Below, piece after piece: positions 1 through 12,601 of a stretch of DNA of 64,000 bases. Position 1 is the first letter of the stretch, and every line of letters starts with the position of its first letter. The translations under genes and the position numbers were made by a program. This stretch comes from Clarkia xantiana subsp. parviflora (Eukaryota > Streptophyta > Magnoliopsida > Myrtales > Onagraceae). Below the pieces are notes generated by a model, which was not told the DNA's origin, made no database searches, and saw only the letters and a list, made by a program, of their open reading frames with translations. The DNA is taken from NCBI GenBank assembly GCA_036873135.1, contig JAPTYO010000023.1, forward strand, positions 5,343,834 to 5,407,833. The letters run 5' to 3'.

Positions 1-545
1 GTCTAGCCAACCGTTCTAATCCGGTTGAAATAAAAACAGACACCCGTTGGATATATAGAAGGCACCCATTAGGGGTGAGGACCCATTGCATTTTATATAT
101 TGGTAAATGGATATATACTAATACTACGCACGTAAAGATATAATGTAATGTGTTTGTGTAAGAGAATCTATTACCAAATTATTATAATATAAATAATATA
201 TTAACTCGAGGACATTTTTTGGTTGACACGATGTAAAGTTACTCAACAAATATCATCAAACAAAAATGAGTAAATAATAAAACTCCAAATTTTATATAAT
301 ATTAGTTATAACACCTTAAAAAAACGATATATATTGTAGATTATGTCACTATGAAATATTTAAACAATATTTAGTAATGCCTTATTATTAATTTACTTTA
401 TATCCAAACAAATATTTATATTTAAAATGTTCAAATAATTGTTGATATGGTTGCATATTCAAAAAATTAAAATTAATTAATTTTTTTAAAATTAATTTTA
501 TATTTAGAAATTTTCTCCCGCGTGGTGCGCGGGGTAAGTGGCTAG
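1..545 (+). mobile_element. Helitron, 3' part only (5' end outside window)
   Basis: The segment ends in a GC-rich hairpin (517-534, CCCGCGTGGTGCGCGGGG) followed about 11 bp later by CTAG and a T. This is the Helitron 3' signature: a hairpin, then CTRR, with insertion before T. Near-identical hairpins followed by CTAG end other elements in this window at 15769 and 27354 and, on the minus strand, at 10460. The rest of the segment is AT-rich with no recognisable coding content. The 5' TC end lies upstream of the window. Confidence 0.6.
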
Positions 546-583
546 TAAAATATAATCCACCTTATTTTTAATTAACCTTCTTA

Positions 584-586
<3 letters not shown>

Positions 587-639
<53 letters not shown>

Positions 640-642
640 TCT
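587..642. repeat. (AT)n microsatellite
   Basis: An almost pure AT dinucleotide run just left of the hAT-like element. Similar runs occur near 12030-12073 and 34600-34637. Confidence 0.85.
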
Positions 643-933
643 TTTTTGGAAAAGTCTTATTGCTAAGGGGGACAACTAGGGCTGGCGATGGTGAGGGTAT
701 GGTGCGAATAACACTAATACCATAACCATACCATATTTTTTTCACTCATACCATAACCATAACCATAACCACTGCGGTTATGATTCTTCATACCATAACC
801 ATAACCATGGTTTTTCACCACGTTTAAACCATTTAACCACAATCATTCAAACTAATACAACATCATTGTTTTATAAAATACAAATAAACATACATTCAGT
901 TTCATACACGAAATCCAAATTGAACATAACTTC

Positions 934-3900
934 CACTACTAGAGATATGGTCTTTACCGACAAAAATTATTTGTCGGTAAATATATAAAATTTCGTCGGT
1001 AAAAAATAATTTTGTCGGTAAATACATATTTTCGTCGGGAAAAGCTTTGTCGGTATAGGCGGCGTCGGTAAATGTTTCACCGACGAAATTTGCCCCAAAT
1101 ATTTCATCGGTAAACACATTGATTTTTACCGACGACACGTTCGTCGGTAAAACTACTTAAATATCGTCAAATTCAAATCATATTTACCGACGTAAATATA
1201 TTTTACCGATGACTTTATTTTTTTCGGTGAATATATTTTACCGTCAAAATAGTAGTCGGTAATATCTATTATCGACAAAAAATAGTTGTCGGTACAATCC
1301 TTTTCTGTCGGTAAAAACTTTTACCAACAAATTCAATGTTAGTCGGTAAAGACTATTTACCGACGATCTTGTTTTTGTCGGTGCAATCATTTACCGACTA
1401 ATGAGTTTTGTCGGAAACAATCATTTACCGACTAATGAGTTTTGTCGGTAACAATCATTTACCAACTAAATATTAATTCGTCGGTAACGAGTTTTTACCG
1501 AGGAGATTATTTTTGTCGGTGTTTAAATTTTACCGAGGAAATTTTGTTGTCGATAAACATTCTACACCGACCAAATAAATAATTGTCGGTAACAAGTAAT
1601 TACCGACGAAGTTCGAATCATCGGTAATATATATTTATTTATACCGATGAAATTAATTTTGTGTCGGTAAACATACTTTTACCGACAAAATCTTATATGT
1701 CGGTAATCTTATTTATCGATGAAATTTATTTTGTCCGTAAATAATTAATTTAAAAAATAATAATAATAAACAAATAAATCATGATAGAAACAATAATATA
1801 TTTTTTTTTTTTTTGTGAATAAAGCACGAACAACCATAAATAAGTACTGATTCAAACAACTTAGATAACAAAGTATTGTTTAAAAATTTCATCCAACATT
1901 CACCATACGAAAATAAAACAATAAACTCCGACTTATGCAGTCTTGTACGAAAAATAAAACTAAAAACAATAAACTCCGGCTTCGGCAGTGTTGTAGAAGT
2001 AAATCACAAAATCGCCGGTTTCGAGAGCATGAAGTCCTATCATTCTGCACAAACAAATATCGACTTAGGTGTTTTGCATAACAATACGCTAAGTAGATGA
2101 TACTAATAGAAACATATCTATACGTGTTTACCACTTCAAACATATATTATGAATGTTTTACCACTTAAAAAATAAATTATGAAATTTAGAAAAAGTGTTA
2201 ATACCTTGAGTTTCACTATCGGGGTTTACTGGAGAGCTAACCAGTCGATCTGTAACTAAAGCCATGAGACCATTGAATTTCTCCTCTAAAGCTTTTATCT
2301 TCGCATCGCTGGCCGCTTTCTCGACGAGATGTGCAGCCTCACACTCTTCAAGTCTTTGTGTAAGTTCATCAATGCGGGCAGCTGCAGCTGGAGGTATACC
2401 ACTAGCCCTTCTAGGTTTCTTTTTTCGAGACTCCATTAACTTCTCAAAGATGGCGTCTCTATCAGCCGGTGTCCCGGTCTCCTCCTCTTCTCTTACCGCG
2501 TTTTCTTCCGTTTGAGTCTACATTATAAATCATATATTATTGTATGATAAAACAGTAGAACTAAGAAGATAACATTCCACGCAACAGACAATGATGTTTT
2601 AACAAAATTATAAAGATCAATATTGACCTCTAAAAAGTTTGAATGACTTACAAGTATACGTTCTGATTCTGGATCCGCTGGAGTCCCGTTCTTAAGTGTA
2701 TGTGTCTTCTTGAAGAAGACTCTTTTAGTAGGTGGAACGCCATTATTCTTCTTGGTCTGCATTGACAATTTTTTTATGATAACATTAATAATGTAACTAT
2801 GAATTTAAACCAACTTGGACTCTGAGTCATAATATTTAAAATACCTCAACATATAAAACTTTAGCATGACTAGCTGTCCCCGATGTGGACTTGAGTTTTA
2901 CACATGCTCTGTTCTTGGAGTTAGCCTCACTAATAGCCTGCATATATATTTATGTTATTTTTCATAATCAAAGCTCCAGTATATATTGACATCATTTAAC
3001 ATGATTTACCTGGTGTTTATCAGAGCGGAATTTTTTCACCAAAAATTCTCAATCTGCTGGGTTCATATTCGGTGGTACATTCTGGAGACTCTCCTCATGA
3101 GTGTACCCCAAGAAATACTTGGTCTTTAAAGTATTTAAATACTCGCTGTATGACTTGCCAATTTGGGAAAACACCCGGATATCACATAAGAATTATCATT
3201 CTCAATATCAAAACGGTCCTGGCATAAAGAGATTACATAAATAAAATAACGAGCATTATTAGAATAAATGTCATAGAAACTTAATTGTAACAATCGACAG
3301 AAAATCATCATCCAGAAGTAAGAGAAGGGGTACCTGTTGAACTTGAGGGCTTACTTCTCGCCGGCGAGCTGCAAATCTACGCTGTTGGAGAGGCCAAAGG
3401 TTGACAATCATTCTTGCATGCATCAATCTTTTTGTACCCTAATCCCAAATCAGAGAAAAATTTCTTCGCCTCACGGTAAGATCCCGGTGCCGTATTTTCC
3501 TGCGGGAGACATTTCTTGAAAAATTCCAGCATCTTGGACATCCCTGAATCACTAATCTTGTAAAGACACTTTATGTGTAATATCTCGACAATGTATGACA
3601 TCTTTGAATATTCCATGCAACCTGGATAAAGACTTTTTTCACACTCTTTCAACAACCTATTAAACTTTGCACCATCTTCTTCAAGTTCAATATCATCCGT
3701 AGACCATGTTCGTGCACCGGTAACATCATAGACAATCTCACGCATCTCCTCAAAGTTACGAGTAGTTGAAGATACATCAAGTTTTTCTTCTCCATGAGAT
3801 GTCCAATTTGTGTATGTAGGCTGGATACCTTTCCACAAGAGGTGACTATCAACTTCATCAGTAGTTTGATATATAGCATTACCACAGTTAATGCAAGGGC

Positions 3901-5490
3901 ATCTGATCTTCAATCTTCCTTCTCTATCAACTATAGTAGGACCACGCAATGCTAATTCAATGAATTTTTCTACTCCATCCATGTATTCTGTACTTGCCCG
4001 ATCTTTAGACATCCAACTCTTATCAATTGGTGGATCCATTAGCGTATTTCAGTAGAAAATCGATGTTACCTAAAAATTGAAAGGGCAAAAAAACAAAATC
4101 AAAATAACTATGGAATTCAAGTGCTTAAAAAATACACAACCATAATCCTATAGAAGAAACAGTCGTTTTATAAAAGAATTTCACCAAACTAGATGCCACA
4201 ACCTAGGAAAAGAAGATGAATTCATAGAAAGAACAGGAATTTAGATGTATTATATGAGAAATTCAACTTACATAAGAATTGTTATTGTCTGTGTACGCAC
4301 AAGAAATGAAGAGAACGACTAAAAGATGTAGAAGCACAATGAAAGACGGCCACATGAAAGTTATTAGCTAAATTTTGATAATTAATGGCTGATTTAAACC
4401 CTACAATTCGGCTAAAATTTGTTTTAAAAAATTTTTACCGACGAAATGTGTTTTTTGTCGATAAAACATGTATTACCGACGAAATTTGTAATTTCGTCGG
4501 TAAACACTATTTTACCGAGGAAATTAGTTGTTGTAGGTAAAATCTCTATACCGAGGAAGTGTATTTTTCGTCGGTGAAATGTTTTTTGTGTGTAGTTCGA
4601 ATTTAATTTTGCCGAATTGATTGACATATTACCGACAAATTTGTAGTTTGGTCGGTAAACACTATTTTTACCGAGAAAATTATATGTTATCGGTAAAAAC
4701 TATTATTACCGAGGAATTTGGTATTTCGTCGGTAAAATACATATTTACCGATGAACTTGTTATTACGTCGGTAAAACAAATATTTACCGAGGAATTTGTT
4801 GTTACGTCGGTAAAACAATTATTTACCGAGGGACTTAATTGTTGTCGATACGAACTATTATTACAGAGGAAGATTATATTTCGTCGGTAAAAACTATTAT
4901 TACCAAGGAAGTTTATATTTCATCGGTAAAACACGTATTTACCGTGAAATTTATTGTTTCGTCGGTACAAATATATTTACCAAGGGAACTATATGTTGTC
5001 GGTAAATACTATTTTGACCGAGGAAGTGCATATTTCATCGGTGAAAAGGATCATGAGTGACAACAAAAATTATGTCGGTAAACATATATAATTCCGACGA
5101 AATTGAATACGTCGGTAAATTAGTATTACCGACTAAATATATTATTTTCGTCGGTGATATATTTTAGACTAATTTTAAATTAATATTAATACTTACCGAC
5201 GAAACACTTTAGGTCGGTAAAACGTATATTTACTAACAATATTAATTTTCATCGGTGTAAAACGTAAATACCGACGAAAAAGTATTATCCGTTGGTAATA
5301 CTTATAGTTTTCACCGACAAAAATTAAATTTTCGTCGGTAAAATTAATTATTACCGATGAAAACAAAATTCGTCGGTAATGATTTGAATTTCCGATGAAT
5401 AATAATTTTTGTCGGTATATGTAATATTTACCGACGAAAATTATATCGATGAAAATTATTTTCGTCGGTAATTGCCTTATTTTCGTATGT
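934..5490 (-). mobile_element. CACTA (En/Spm) element, decayed
   Basis: The left terminus CACTACTAGAGATATGG begins at 934. From about 955 to 1735 and again from about 4430 to 5475 the sequence is packed with short subterminal repeats in both orientations (TTTACCGACGAAAT / TCGTCGGTAAA), the binding-site architecture of CACTA elements. The middle carries decayed CACTA coding sequence on the minus strand. A matching right terminus (…AGTAGTG) was not found near 5490, so the right end is lost or mutated and the right boundary given here is only where the repeats stop. The flanking 3-bp duplication could not be confirmed. Confidence 0.75.
2158..4039 (-). pseudogene. CACTA transposase remnant (transposase-associated domain plus Ptta/En-Spm region)
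   Basis: The best-preserved block, 4039 to about 3400, opens MDPPIDKSWM and contains CPCINCGN and HLLWKGI. These are marks of the plant transposase-associated domain that precedes the CACTA catalytic domain. It ends at LGLGYKKIDACKNDC, where the catalytic domain should begin, and then runs into unrelated sequence, so the catalytic core is deleted. Further left are pieces typical of the Ptta/En-Spm family: YFLGYTHEESLQNVP with an in-frame TGA replacing an expected Trp codon (around 3048), FFKKTHTLKNGT (around 2700), and a coiled-coil tail rich in Glu/Ala/Lys (about 2220-2440). The element could not have made an active transposase. Exon structure in the left half is uncertain. Confidence 0.75.
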
Positions 5491-6456
5491 AATTGCCTCA
5501 TTGTTACACTAAATAAATAAAAAAACACACACCCACATACGTCTTCAATCGCTTATCACTTGCGATCATCGATCCTCATGCGCCATCACTTCCAATCGTG
5601 GTTACCTAATAATAAGAAATATAGACATAAATTAGGCATATTTATGTAATTGCTGAATTACTCTCACTTGTCAGTTGACCTAGGGAAATGAAGAAGTGAA
5701 CGAGAGTTTGAGTCTCTAAGAGTGAGAGTGAGACTGAGTTTAACAAATTAAGTTAGATTGAAATTGAATGGTGGGAATTGCTTGGCAAAAAAAAAATAGT
5801 GGGTGGAAAAAGGAACAGAATAAGAATTATAATATTTGACTAATAATGTATATATATATATATATATATAAGTATTATTAATATATTTATATATATAATA
5901 TATTAATATTATATATATAGAGGTGATGGTTATAACCGCGGTTATAGACTGAATATCATCACCACAACTATAACCATTACGGTTACAAGACTCATCACTA
6001 TAACCGTCATCACTAAGCAAGCATGCTACGGGTGCTGCCCTCCTGATGAGGGCCCCCTAGGACCACCCCACAGGAAACCGAAAAACAAAAAAAGAAAAAA
6101 AAATAATAACCGTCCTCACTATAATGATGTGGTTAACCATTGCAGAAAATGGTGCAAATAAGCATGGTTATTTAACCGCATCCTTGCTTGACTAGGACAA
6201 CCGTGGTGGTTTCTCTCCATCCATCTCCATTAATTACTTCCCTCACCTTCTCTCTCTCTTCTCCACTCCAGTCCACTTCTTCGGTCAACTAACTATTCGG
6301 TCATCCTCTGCAACACTCCATCACCACCGCGGCTTTAGCATTACAGACACTGGGTGGAGGAGATCCGGCCAACCAAAAGGTAGCTCCTTCAGTAAATTCT
6401 GCGAAATTCAGTGGTAGTTGGGGACTCCGTCGCGGTAATACGCTGTAGCGCCGGCA

Positions 6457-9400
6457 ATGGTGACCGGAGGAGGAGGTGAGGACGCCGACAAGCCTCAAGC
6501 GGCCGCCGTTTCCAGAGGCGGTGGAGGTACTAGGTCTTGGGGCACCACAATCTCCGGCCAATCCGTGTCTACTAGTGGCAGCTTAGGTTCGCCTTCGAGC
6601 CGTAGCGAGCAGGCCACTGCAGCTCCCGCCGGTGACAGCCCTTCTCTCCAAATTAACAACCTCGACATTACAGGCGACGATGCTGGATCGCAAGGCGCTA
6701 CAGAGTGAGTAAACATTTAGAATTTGATCTCGTATCTTCAGAATTCGATTCGTGGTCATATGAACAGTAATGTATGGAAATGACAATGAGTAGTTGTATA
6801 TGTAGTGGGAAGAAGAAAAAGAGAGCTCAAAGAGTAACCGGTGCTGATAAGAATGGAAGAGGACTACGCCAATTTAGCATGAGAGGTTCGCAATTTGTGC
6901 CCTAGAAGATCTTTCTATTGTTTAATTGTGTGTTGTAATAGTCTCGCTGATAAACTTTCTTCCTTTTTCTAGTTTGTGAGAAGGTGGAGAGCAAGGGAAG
7001 AACTACTTATAACGAGGTCAGTGACTCGAGAGTAGTAGCTTAAGATTATGCTGTTATATGTTAATATCGCCTTTAAGAGTTTAGTAGTATAGTTTAGTTT
7101 CTCAAATGATCTGCTGTAGGCTATTCAAATTGATGTTGCACCAACTGTATTCAACCACTTACCAACTATGGGGAAGCTAGTAAATGCCAATGTCGAATGG
7201 TGTGTAATTTAAGTTAAGGTGCATTTGAGGCAACTATATTATTAGTATAGGCTTATTTAACAAATCGAATTAACAAGAAACAACTAGAAGTATTTCCACC
7301 AGTCTTAAGAAGTTTGATTGGTTTTTTCAAGCTTTTGGCAACTTGCTTTTCATCTCCTTTAGTTGAGGTTGAGGCAAGAGTGATTAGTCTATAATAGTAG
7401 GAGAAACATCCAGAAATGCATTTGAATTTGGGTACTATTTAAGAATTGAAGATCGAACGCGCAAACTAGCTCCTCATCCACTATGGACTCACTTGCCAAT
7501 TGAGTTGCAGCATTGATGTATAACAGATTATTGGAATGTCCCTTTTGCCAATTCTTTCTGAAAGATGCCATTGCTATCTAATTGATAAGAACTTAAAGAT
7601 TGAGGTAAAAAATCCCTTGCAATTTCTCAATTTTTTTATGATGATTGTCAGTAAGAGCATGGAGTCAAATTTAATCTTCAGCAAGGAAATATAACCCAGG
7701 ATTATTCCAGGCTCTTGTGTTAAAAAAAAATTGAATGCCTGAATGCGGAAATTAAAATTACTTGTCAGGTTGCTGATGAACTCGTAGCAGAGTTTTCTGA
7801 TCCCAGCAATGGTCTGACAACCCCAGATCAGGTTATTCTTTTTCCCGTTTATGAAAATTATTCTGCGTGCTATTTTCCCTTTATCGAGAATGAGATTGAA
7901 GACCATGAAATATTCATGTTCAGCAACAATATGATGAGAAAAACATAAGAAGAAGGGTATATGATGCGTTGAATGTCCTCATGGCAATGGATATTATATC
8001 TAAAGACAAGAAAGAAATTCAATGGAGGGGTTTACCTCGTACTAGTCAGCACGACATTGAAGAACTAAAGGTTTGATTTTGATTGCCATTGCAAATTGCA
8101 ATAACTTTGTAGCTAAAACTTGTTCAAGTTATTGATTTTTGAACCTGTTCTTATCGTTTCTGCAGAGAGAACGTCTTAACCTAAGAAACAGGATAGAGAA
8201 AAAAGCGACTTACTTGCAAGAATTGGAGGAACAAGTAAATCTCACTTCTTTTCCGGGTCTGCATTTTCGTATTGGTTAATACACTCTTCTGATATACTCT
8301 TAATGTCTTGTTCTGTCAAGTACGTTGGGCTACAGAACCTGATACAAAGAAACGACCAACTCTATGCATCTGCAAATGCCCCAACTGGAGGCATTGCTTT
8401 ACCCTTCATTCTAGTTCAGGTGAGTTTGCTTAAAGGCAAAGTTTGTCTATTATCATTTGCGGAGCATAGTGATGCAAAAAAATAAAGGGTTAAAGGTACT
8501 TTTCATACCACATGTTTGGCAGAATGTGGCTTTTAGTACCGGATGTTTGGTTTTGTATACTTTTGGTACCAAACGTTTGAAAAAATGCGGTTTTTGGTAC
8601 TTCCGTTAGTTGACCGTTAGTTTTTTCCGTTAAGTGACATGTGCAAGTCACGTGACCGACCCTAAACTTTCGATTTTGTTCAATTTAGTCCCTCAAATAT
8701 ATTTATAACTTTTAATTTGTTTAATTTAGTCCCAAAACTTCAAAATCAATTCCAATTGAATCATCGAACCCAATTGACCTAGCCGGACCTAGCCTAGGGC
8801 TAGGTCCGAACCTGGGTTGGGGTCGCCGGGCCCAGCCGACCCTGACCCAGGGTCGGACCTAGCCCTAGGCTAGGTCCGGCTAGGTTAATTGGGACCTAGC
8901 CCAATTTGGGTCGAATTTGGGCTAGGTCCCAATTGACCTAGCCGGACCTAGCCTAGGGCTAGGTCCGACCCTGGGTCAGGGTCGGCTGGGCTCGGCGACC
9001 CCAACCCAGGTTCGGACCTAGCCCTAGGCTAGGTCCGGCTAAGTCAATTGGGTTCGATGATTCAATTGGAATTGATTTTGAAGTTTTGGGACTAAATTAA
9101 ACAAATTAAAAGTTATAAATATATTTGAGGGACTAAATTGAACAAAATCGAAAGTTTAGGGTCGGTCACGTGACTTGCACATGTCACTTAACGGAAAAAA
9201 CTAACGGCCAACTAACGGAAGTACCAAATACCACATTTTTTCAAACGTTTGGTACCAAAAGTATACAAAACCAAACATCCGGTACTAAAAGCCACATTCG
9301 ACCAAACATGTGGTATGAAAAGTACCTTTAACCCAAAAATAAATGATGTAGAATTGCAGCCTGGAAATGCATTTCATGTGCTTATTGTGCCAAATGTGTA

Positions 9401-9844
9401 CCGACAATATCGTCCCTCTCCACAAATTTTTGAATTGCAGACTAGGCCACATGCAACTGTTGAGGTTGAAATATCTGAAGACATGCAATTGGTGCACTTT
9501 GATTTCAACAGGTAACACAAGGAGCCATATGAATATTGCAGTTTTTCAGAGGATATACAAAATTAGAACAAAAAAAAACTGTTTTTTTTTCCTGCAGTAC
9601 TCCGTTTGAGCTTCATGATGACAACTACGTGCTCAAGGCGATGCAACTGTGCGAAAGATCAGAGAAGGATAAACCCGAAGAAACCCATATGCACAATGCA
9701 GGTGAAGGGTCGAGCACACCAATCATTTACCAACCACAACAAATTCCTCAGCCATTGCCGCACATTGCAGCACCGTCGAGGTCACCCACCTCACCACCCA
9801 TCCCGGGAATTCTAAAAGCAAGGGTCAAGCATGAACATCCCTAG
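6457..9844 (+). CDS. DPB: Transcription factor DP (E2F dimerisation partner), DPB-like
   Basis: Nine exons give an open 355-residue protein: 6457-6704, 6806-6885, 6973-7016, 7769-7831, 7924-8070, 8166-8234, 8321-8419, 9441-9511 and 9598-9844. All junctions are GT-AG and in phase. The Ser/Gly-rich N terminus is followed by a basic KKKKR patch and the winged-helix DNA-binding domain (about residues 102-180, with [13 protein letters not shown] near 151-163). A leucine-rich dimerisation region starts at [10 protein letters not shown] (about 195), and the DP-conserved block [22 protein letters not shown] begins near 251. The protein should heterodimerise with E2F factors in the nucleus to control S-phase genes. 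The C-terminal tail is Pro-rich. Intron 7 is enlarged by an 848-bp foldback transposon. The start is the first ATG that gives the family N terminus. Family assignment is firm; DPB rather than DPA rests on length and neighbours. Confidence 0.93.
8487..9334. mobile_element. Foldback MULE-type element in DP intron 7
   Basis: An 848-bp segment is one long inverted repeat. It opens GGGTTAAAGGTACTTTTC and closes with the reverse complement, and the symmetry continues to a centre near 8900 made of AGGTCCGGCTAGG-type palindromes. It is flanked by a perfect 9-bp target duplication, AAAAATAAA, at 8478-8486 and 9335-9343. A 9-bp duplication and very long inverted arms point to the Mutator (MULE) superfamily. 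No transposase is encoded. It lies between a normal 5' splice site (8420) and 3' splice site (9440) of DP, in the intron, so it is compatible with a functional gene. Confidence 0.88.
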
Positions 9845-10459
9845 GTCCTACTCGGATGGACGGTATTGCCCCTTTCTTGTGCATTGTATAAAGTAGAAGA
9901 AACCCCCTAGATTTGGAAACAGAGTAGGTTGTAATGAATGAGTTTGTGGCCATTTAGCTATGTGGTCTTTTGTATTGTTGTTTGATAATCCTTGAATATT
10001 AGTAGATTTACTCTAGAGAGGAATTCGTCATTTGTATCTTGGTTTGGTATTTGGAATTAGGGGCTCTTATTTTCTCGTCTGTTGTTTTCAATGTAAGCCT
10101 TGTCGGAGTATAGGATGAAGATAGTATTCCGTTTCAAGGTCCCGAATTTCCAAAACGACTGTTGGATCGTTGCGTATGTGCTCCACATCTCTAAGGATGT
10201 AGGTTAAATATGTTTACTCCCATATCAATCCATAGATCATAATGATTCGTGTCAGCCAACTTAAAAGTAAAAGGTACACGGTTCAAAACTTAAACTGCGA
10301 ACAACACATCAGCCTAAAGGAAATCAGAGGTTAAGTTTGCAACATCATTGTCAAACCATGTTCAGGAGTGCGATTTCAACGTTCACGTCATCGTTCTATT
10401 GCAGCTTATGAGCAATCGGCTTATGAAGAACATGCCTCCTCCATTATATATAATATATA
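9845..10459. other. DP 3' region and unassigned sequence
   Basis: This is the 3' flank of the DP gene, probably 3' UTR in its first 200-250 bases. No open reading frame, RNA or repeat is recognisable. It ends exactly at the terminus of a minus-strand Helitron. Confidence 0.5.
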
Positions 10460-12022
10460 CTAGATACAAAGCCCGCGCACCGCGCGGGTAAAACACAACT
10501 TATTCTTTATAAGTTAAAATATTTGTTTATCAAAATCAATAATTGTTTTATAAATATTAGGTAATTATATGAGTCTTTTTGAAATACTAATAATTATGAT
10601 GTTGATGAAGAGAATATTGTATTTCATGTCCATGCTTTTATATATGCAAGCTTTATTTTATTAAAAAGTGAACACACCTCGTATGTTTTTTATACTTTAA
10701 TTAATAGATAGATTTGAAATATTTGTTGAAAATAGTAGAAATCACGAAAGGGTGATAAATGAAATGTGTGGTTGGTATTAACTTTTTTGGCCAAATTTGA
10801 TAGTATTAATTAGTTCGTTTGTTTTTTTTCTCTCAATAAATCAATATCGAGACAACAAAAATTGAATATATAGTCAAACTTTTGGTATTTAAGTGTTACA
10901 TTACTGTATATTAATAGTCAAATTACTTGAGACAATTTTATTCGAATAATTAGTTAGAATTGATTTGTTTTGCAAGAAAGAATTAACGATTATGGCATCG
11001 ATCTTTTCCATCCATCATGAATTTAGCTCCACTATTTTTTATCTCCATCTATAAAATAAGGAAATCAAAACCTAGCAAACTTATACTCCCAAAACTAACT
11101 AAACCATATCATTTAACATTAATAACAAAACACGAGAGAGAAAGTAATGCTACAAAGCGTAAAAAATTAGAGTGAAAATATTATAGTTTACATTAGTACA
11201 ACGAATACCTCAATCTTGCACGGGTGTTTTCCCGGTGTCAGACAAAGACGATGAACCTGAGCTCTTTTATGAAGAATCTATTAATTGGTCTCCAAAAGAA
11301 AACCACATGCATGGTCCTATATATACACATGTCAATTTCTCAACCAGCTTCCGACTGTATTCCAAATTTAACTGATTATAAAATCTCAAAACAACAAACA
11401 TTTAATCTAAAAAGAATAACTGAAACCTCTGATTCAAGTAATCAATTTAGTGTAAGTTGAAGTTTATTACTATTGAAAATCAATATTTTCGTGACAAATA
11501 TGCAAATATATAGAGAGCGTAAATATAAGGAGATGATGCATGATTGTTCGATCCTTAGATCCTGCCGGAACCAAACAATGGTCTTGTTGCTGCTATCCAT
11601 CTGAATCCGACCAAGTACGAACACCTATAGGATTGTGTCAACATCAGTATTGCCGGACAAAATTTATCAGAAGAATTGAAACTGCTTCCAGATCTTAATT
11701 CTGATTACAAATTAACAACCAAACATGGTTAGGTTCAGCAGATCGAGATTTGTCGATCTATGACAGTAAAAGGAGAAGCCGACGTCGCTGGTTCAGATCG
11801 AAAGGGACCGACACAATACTCTTAAGAGTCTTAACTATTAAGCCAATACATTCTATATATATCTATTAAAAACGTAAAATTTAAAAACAAAGTGAAGAAG
11901 TTAAACCATTATTTCAATATGCGATCTTCCCAGCCAGTCGAGCAATAACTTCGGGTAGGCAAGAGACTAAATTAGGGCGGCGTTGAGAGTTAGGGTTTAG
12001 AAAGGGATAATGTTTATTTAGC

Positions 12023-12076
<54 letters not shown>

Positions 12077-12601
12077 AAAATTTATATTATTTTATTCAAT
12101 ATACATTTACTAATTCCTTTATATTGTAATGTATTTACTAATTCCTATATTTTAGTGGCGTTTATTACTATTATATTATATTATTTTAGAGATAGTATCG
12201 TAATATAATATATTTGTACATATATATTATAAATTATATCGTAGTGCATTTACTAATTCCTTTATATTAGTGCCGTTTTTGTTATTATATTATTTTAGAT
12301 AGTACCGTTATTTGATTTTATTCTATATATATATTGCTTACATGGCGGCCTATGGTCTTCCGGTGCCAAACTGTATAGATTTGCTATATAAAAAGAAACT
12401 TTTAATTAATTTGTTTCTTTAAATTGCGTACAAACCAAAATAGGAGATAAAAACACTTCTTAATTTTCAACCAATCAATATTATATATCTAAATTTAGAG
12501 GACCCCTATTAAATTCCGATTAAATTAGGAAATACTGACTGTACGAACTGTACACGTGTCAGCCAGAGGGCTTCCGTTGCCGAATTAATAGATATAATAG
12601 A
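10460..12601 (-). mobile_element. Helitron carrying a cryptochrome fragment
   Basis: Read on the minus strand, the element starts TCTATTATATCTATTAATTCGG-like at 12601, preceded by A. It ends with the hairpin ACCCGCGCGGTGCGCGGG (10471-10488) and CTAG at 10463-10460, followed by T. The start matches, over the GAAGCCCTCTG and GACACG blocks, the 5' ends at 12938 and 12931/15770. The body is 2,142 bp, AT-rich, with a long TA run near 12030-12073. No Rep/helicase is present, so it is non-autonomous. It holds a fragment of a host gene at 11547-11600. Confidence 0.72.
11547..11600 (-). pseudogene. Captured cryptochrome N-terminal fragment (CRY2-like)
   Basis: From an ATG at 11600 the minus strand reads 18 codons, MDSSNKTIVWFRQDLRIE, then diverges. 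The motif TIVWFR-DLRIE is the start of the photolyase-homology region of plant cryptochromes and is most like CRY2 by memory. One Arg of the usual WFRRDLRIE is Gln here. Upstream (about 11605-11850 on the minus strand) the sequence is GC-richer than the Helitron and looks like a 5' leader. The piece has no continuation and cannot make a photoreceptor. It lies in the same orientation as the Helitron. Confidence 0.65.

Larger units (their letters stand above)
677..6193. mobile_element. hAT-like element, host of a nested CACTA insertion
   Basis: The left end starts TAGGGCTGGCGATGG and the right end is the degenerate inverse (GCATCCTTGCTTGACT). The flanks carry an imperfect 8-bp duplication, GGGACAAC at 669-676 and AGGACAAC at 6194-6201. 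Just inside both ends are repeated ATAACCATAACC / GGTTATAACCGCGG motifs, as in many plant hAT non-autonomous elements. Between 934 and about 5490 the body is replaced by a CACTA element. Residues of the hAT element therefore lie at 677-933 and about 5490-6193, the latter with a TA-rich stretch near 5850-5920 and an unrecognised GC-rich stretch at 6025-6070. No hAT transposase is seen. Confidence 0.5.

Noticed and set aside
4424..5528. Several 70-110 codon frames in the CACTA subterminal repeats
   Set aside because: They are translations of the GTCGGTAAA repeats and occur on both strands.
9249..9360. The frame that leads into DP exon 8 as an alternative exon
   Set aside because: Its first part is transposon sequence; the conserved DP codons start only at the AG at 9440.
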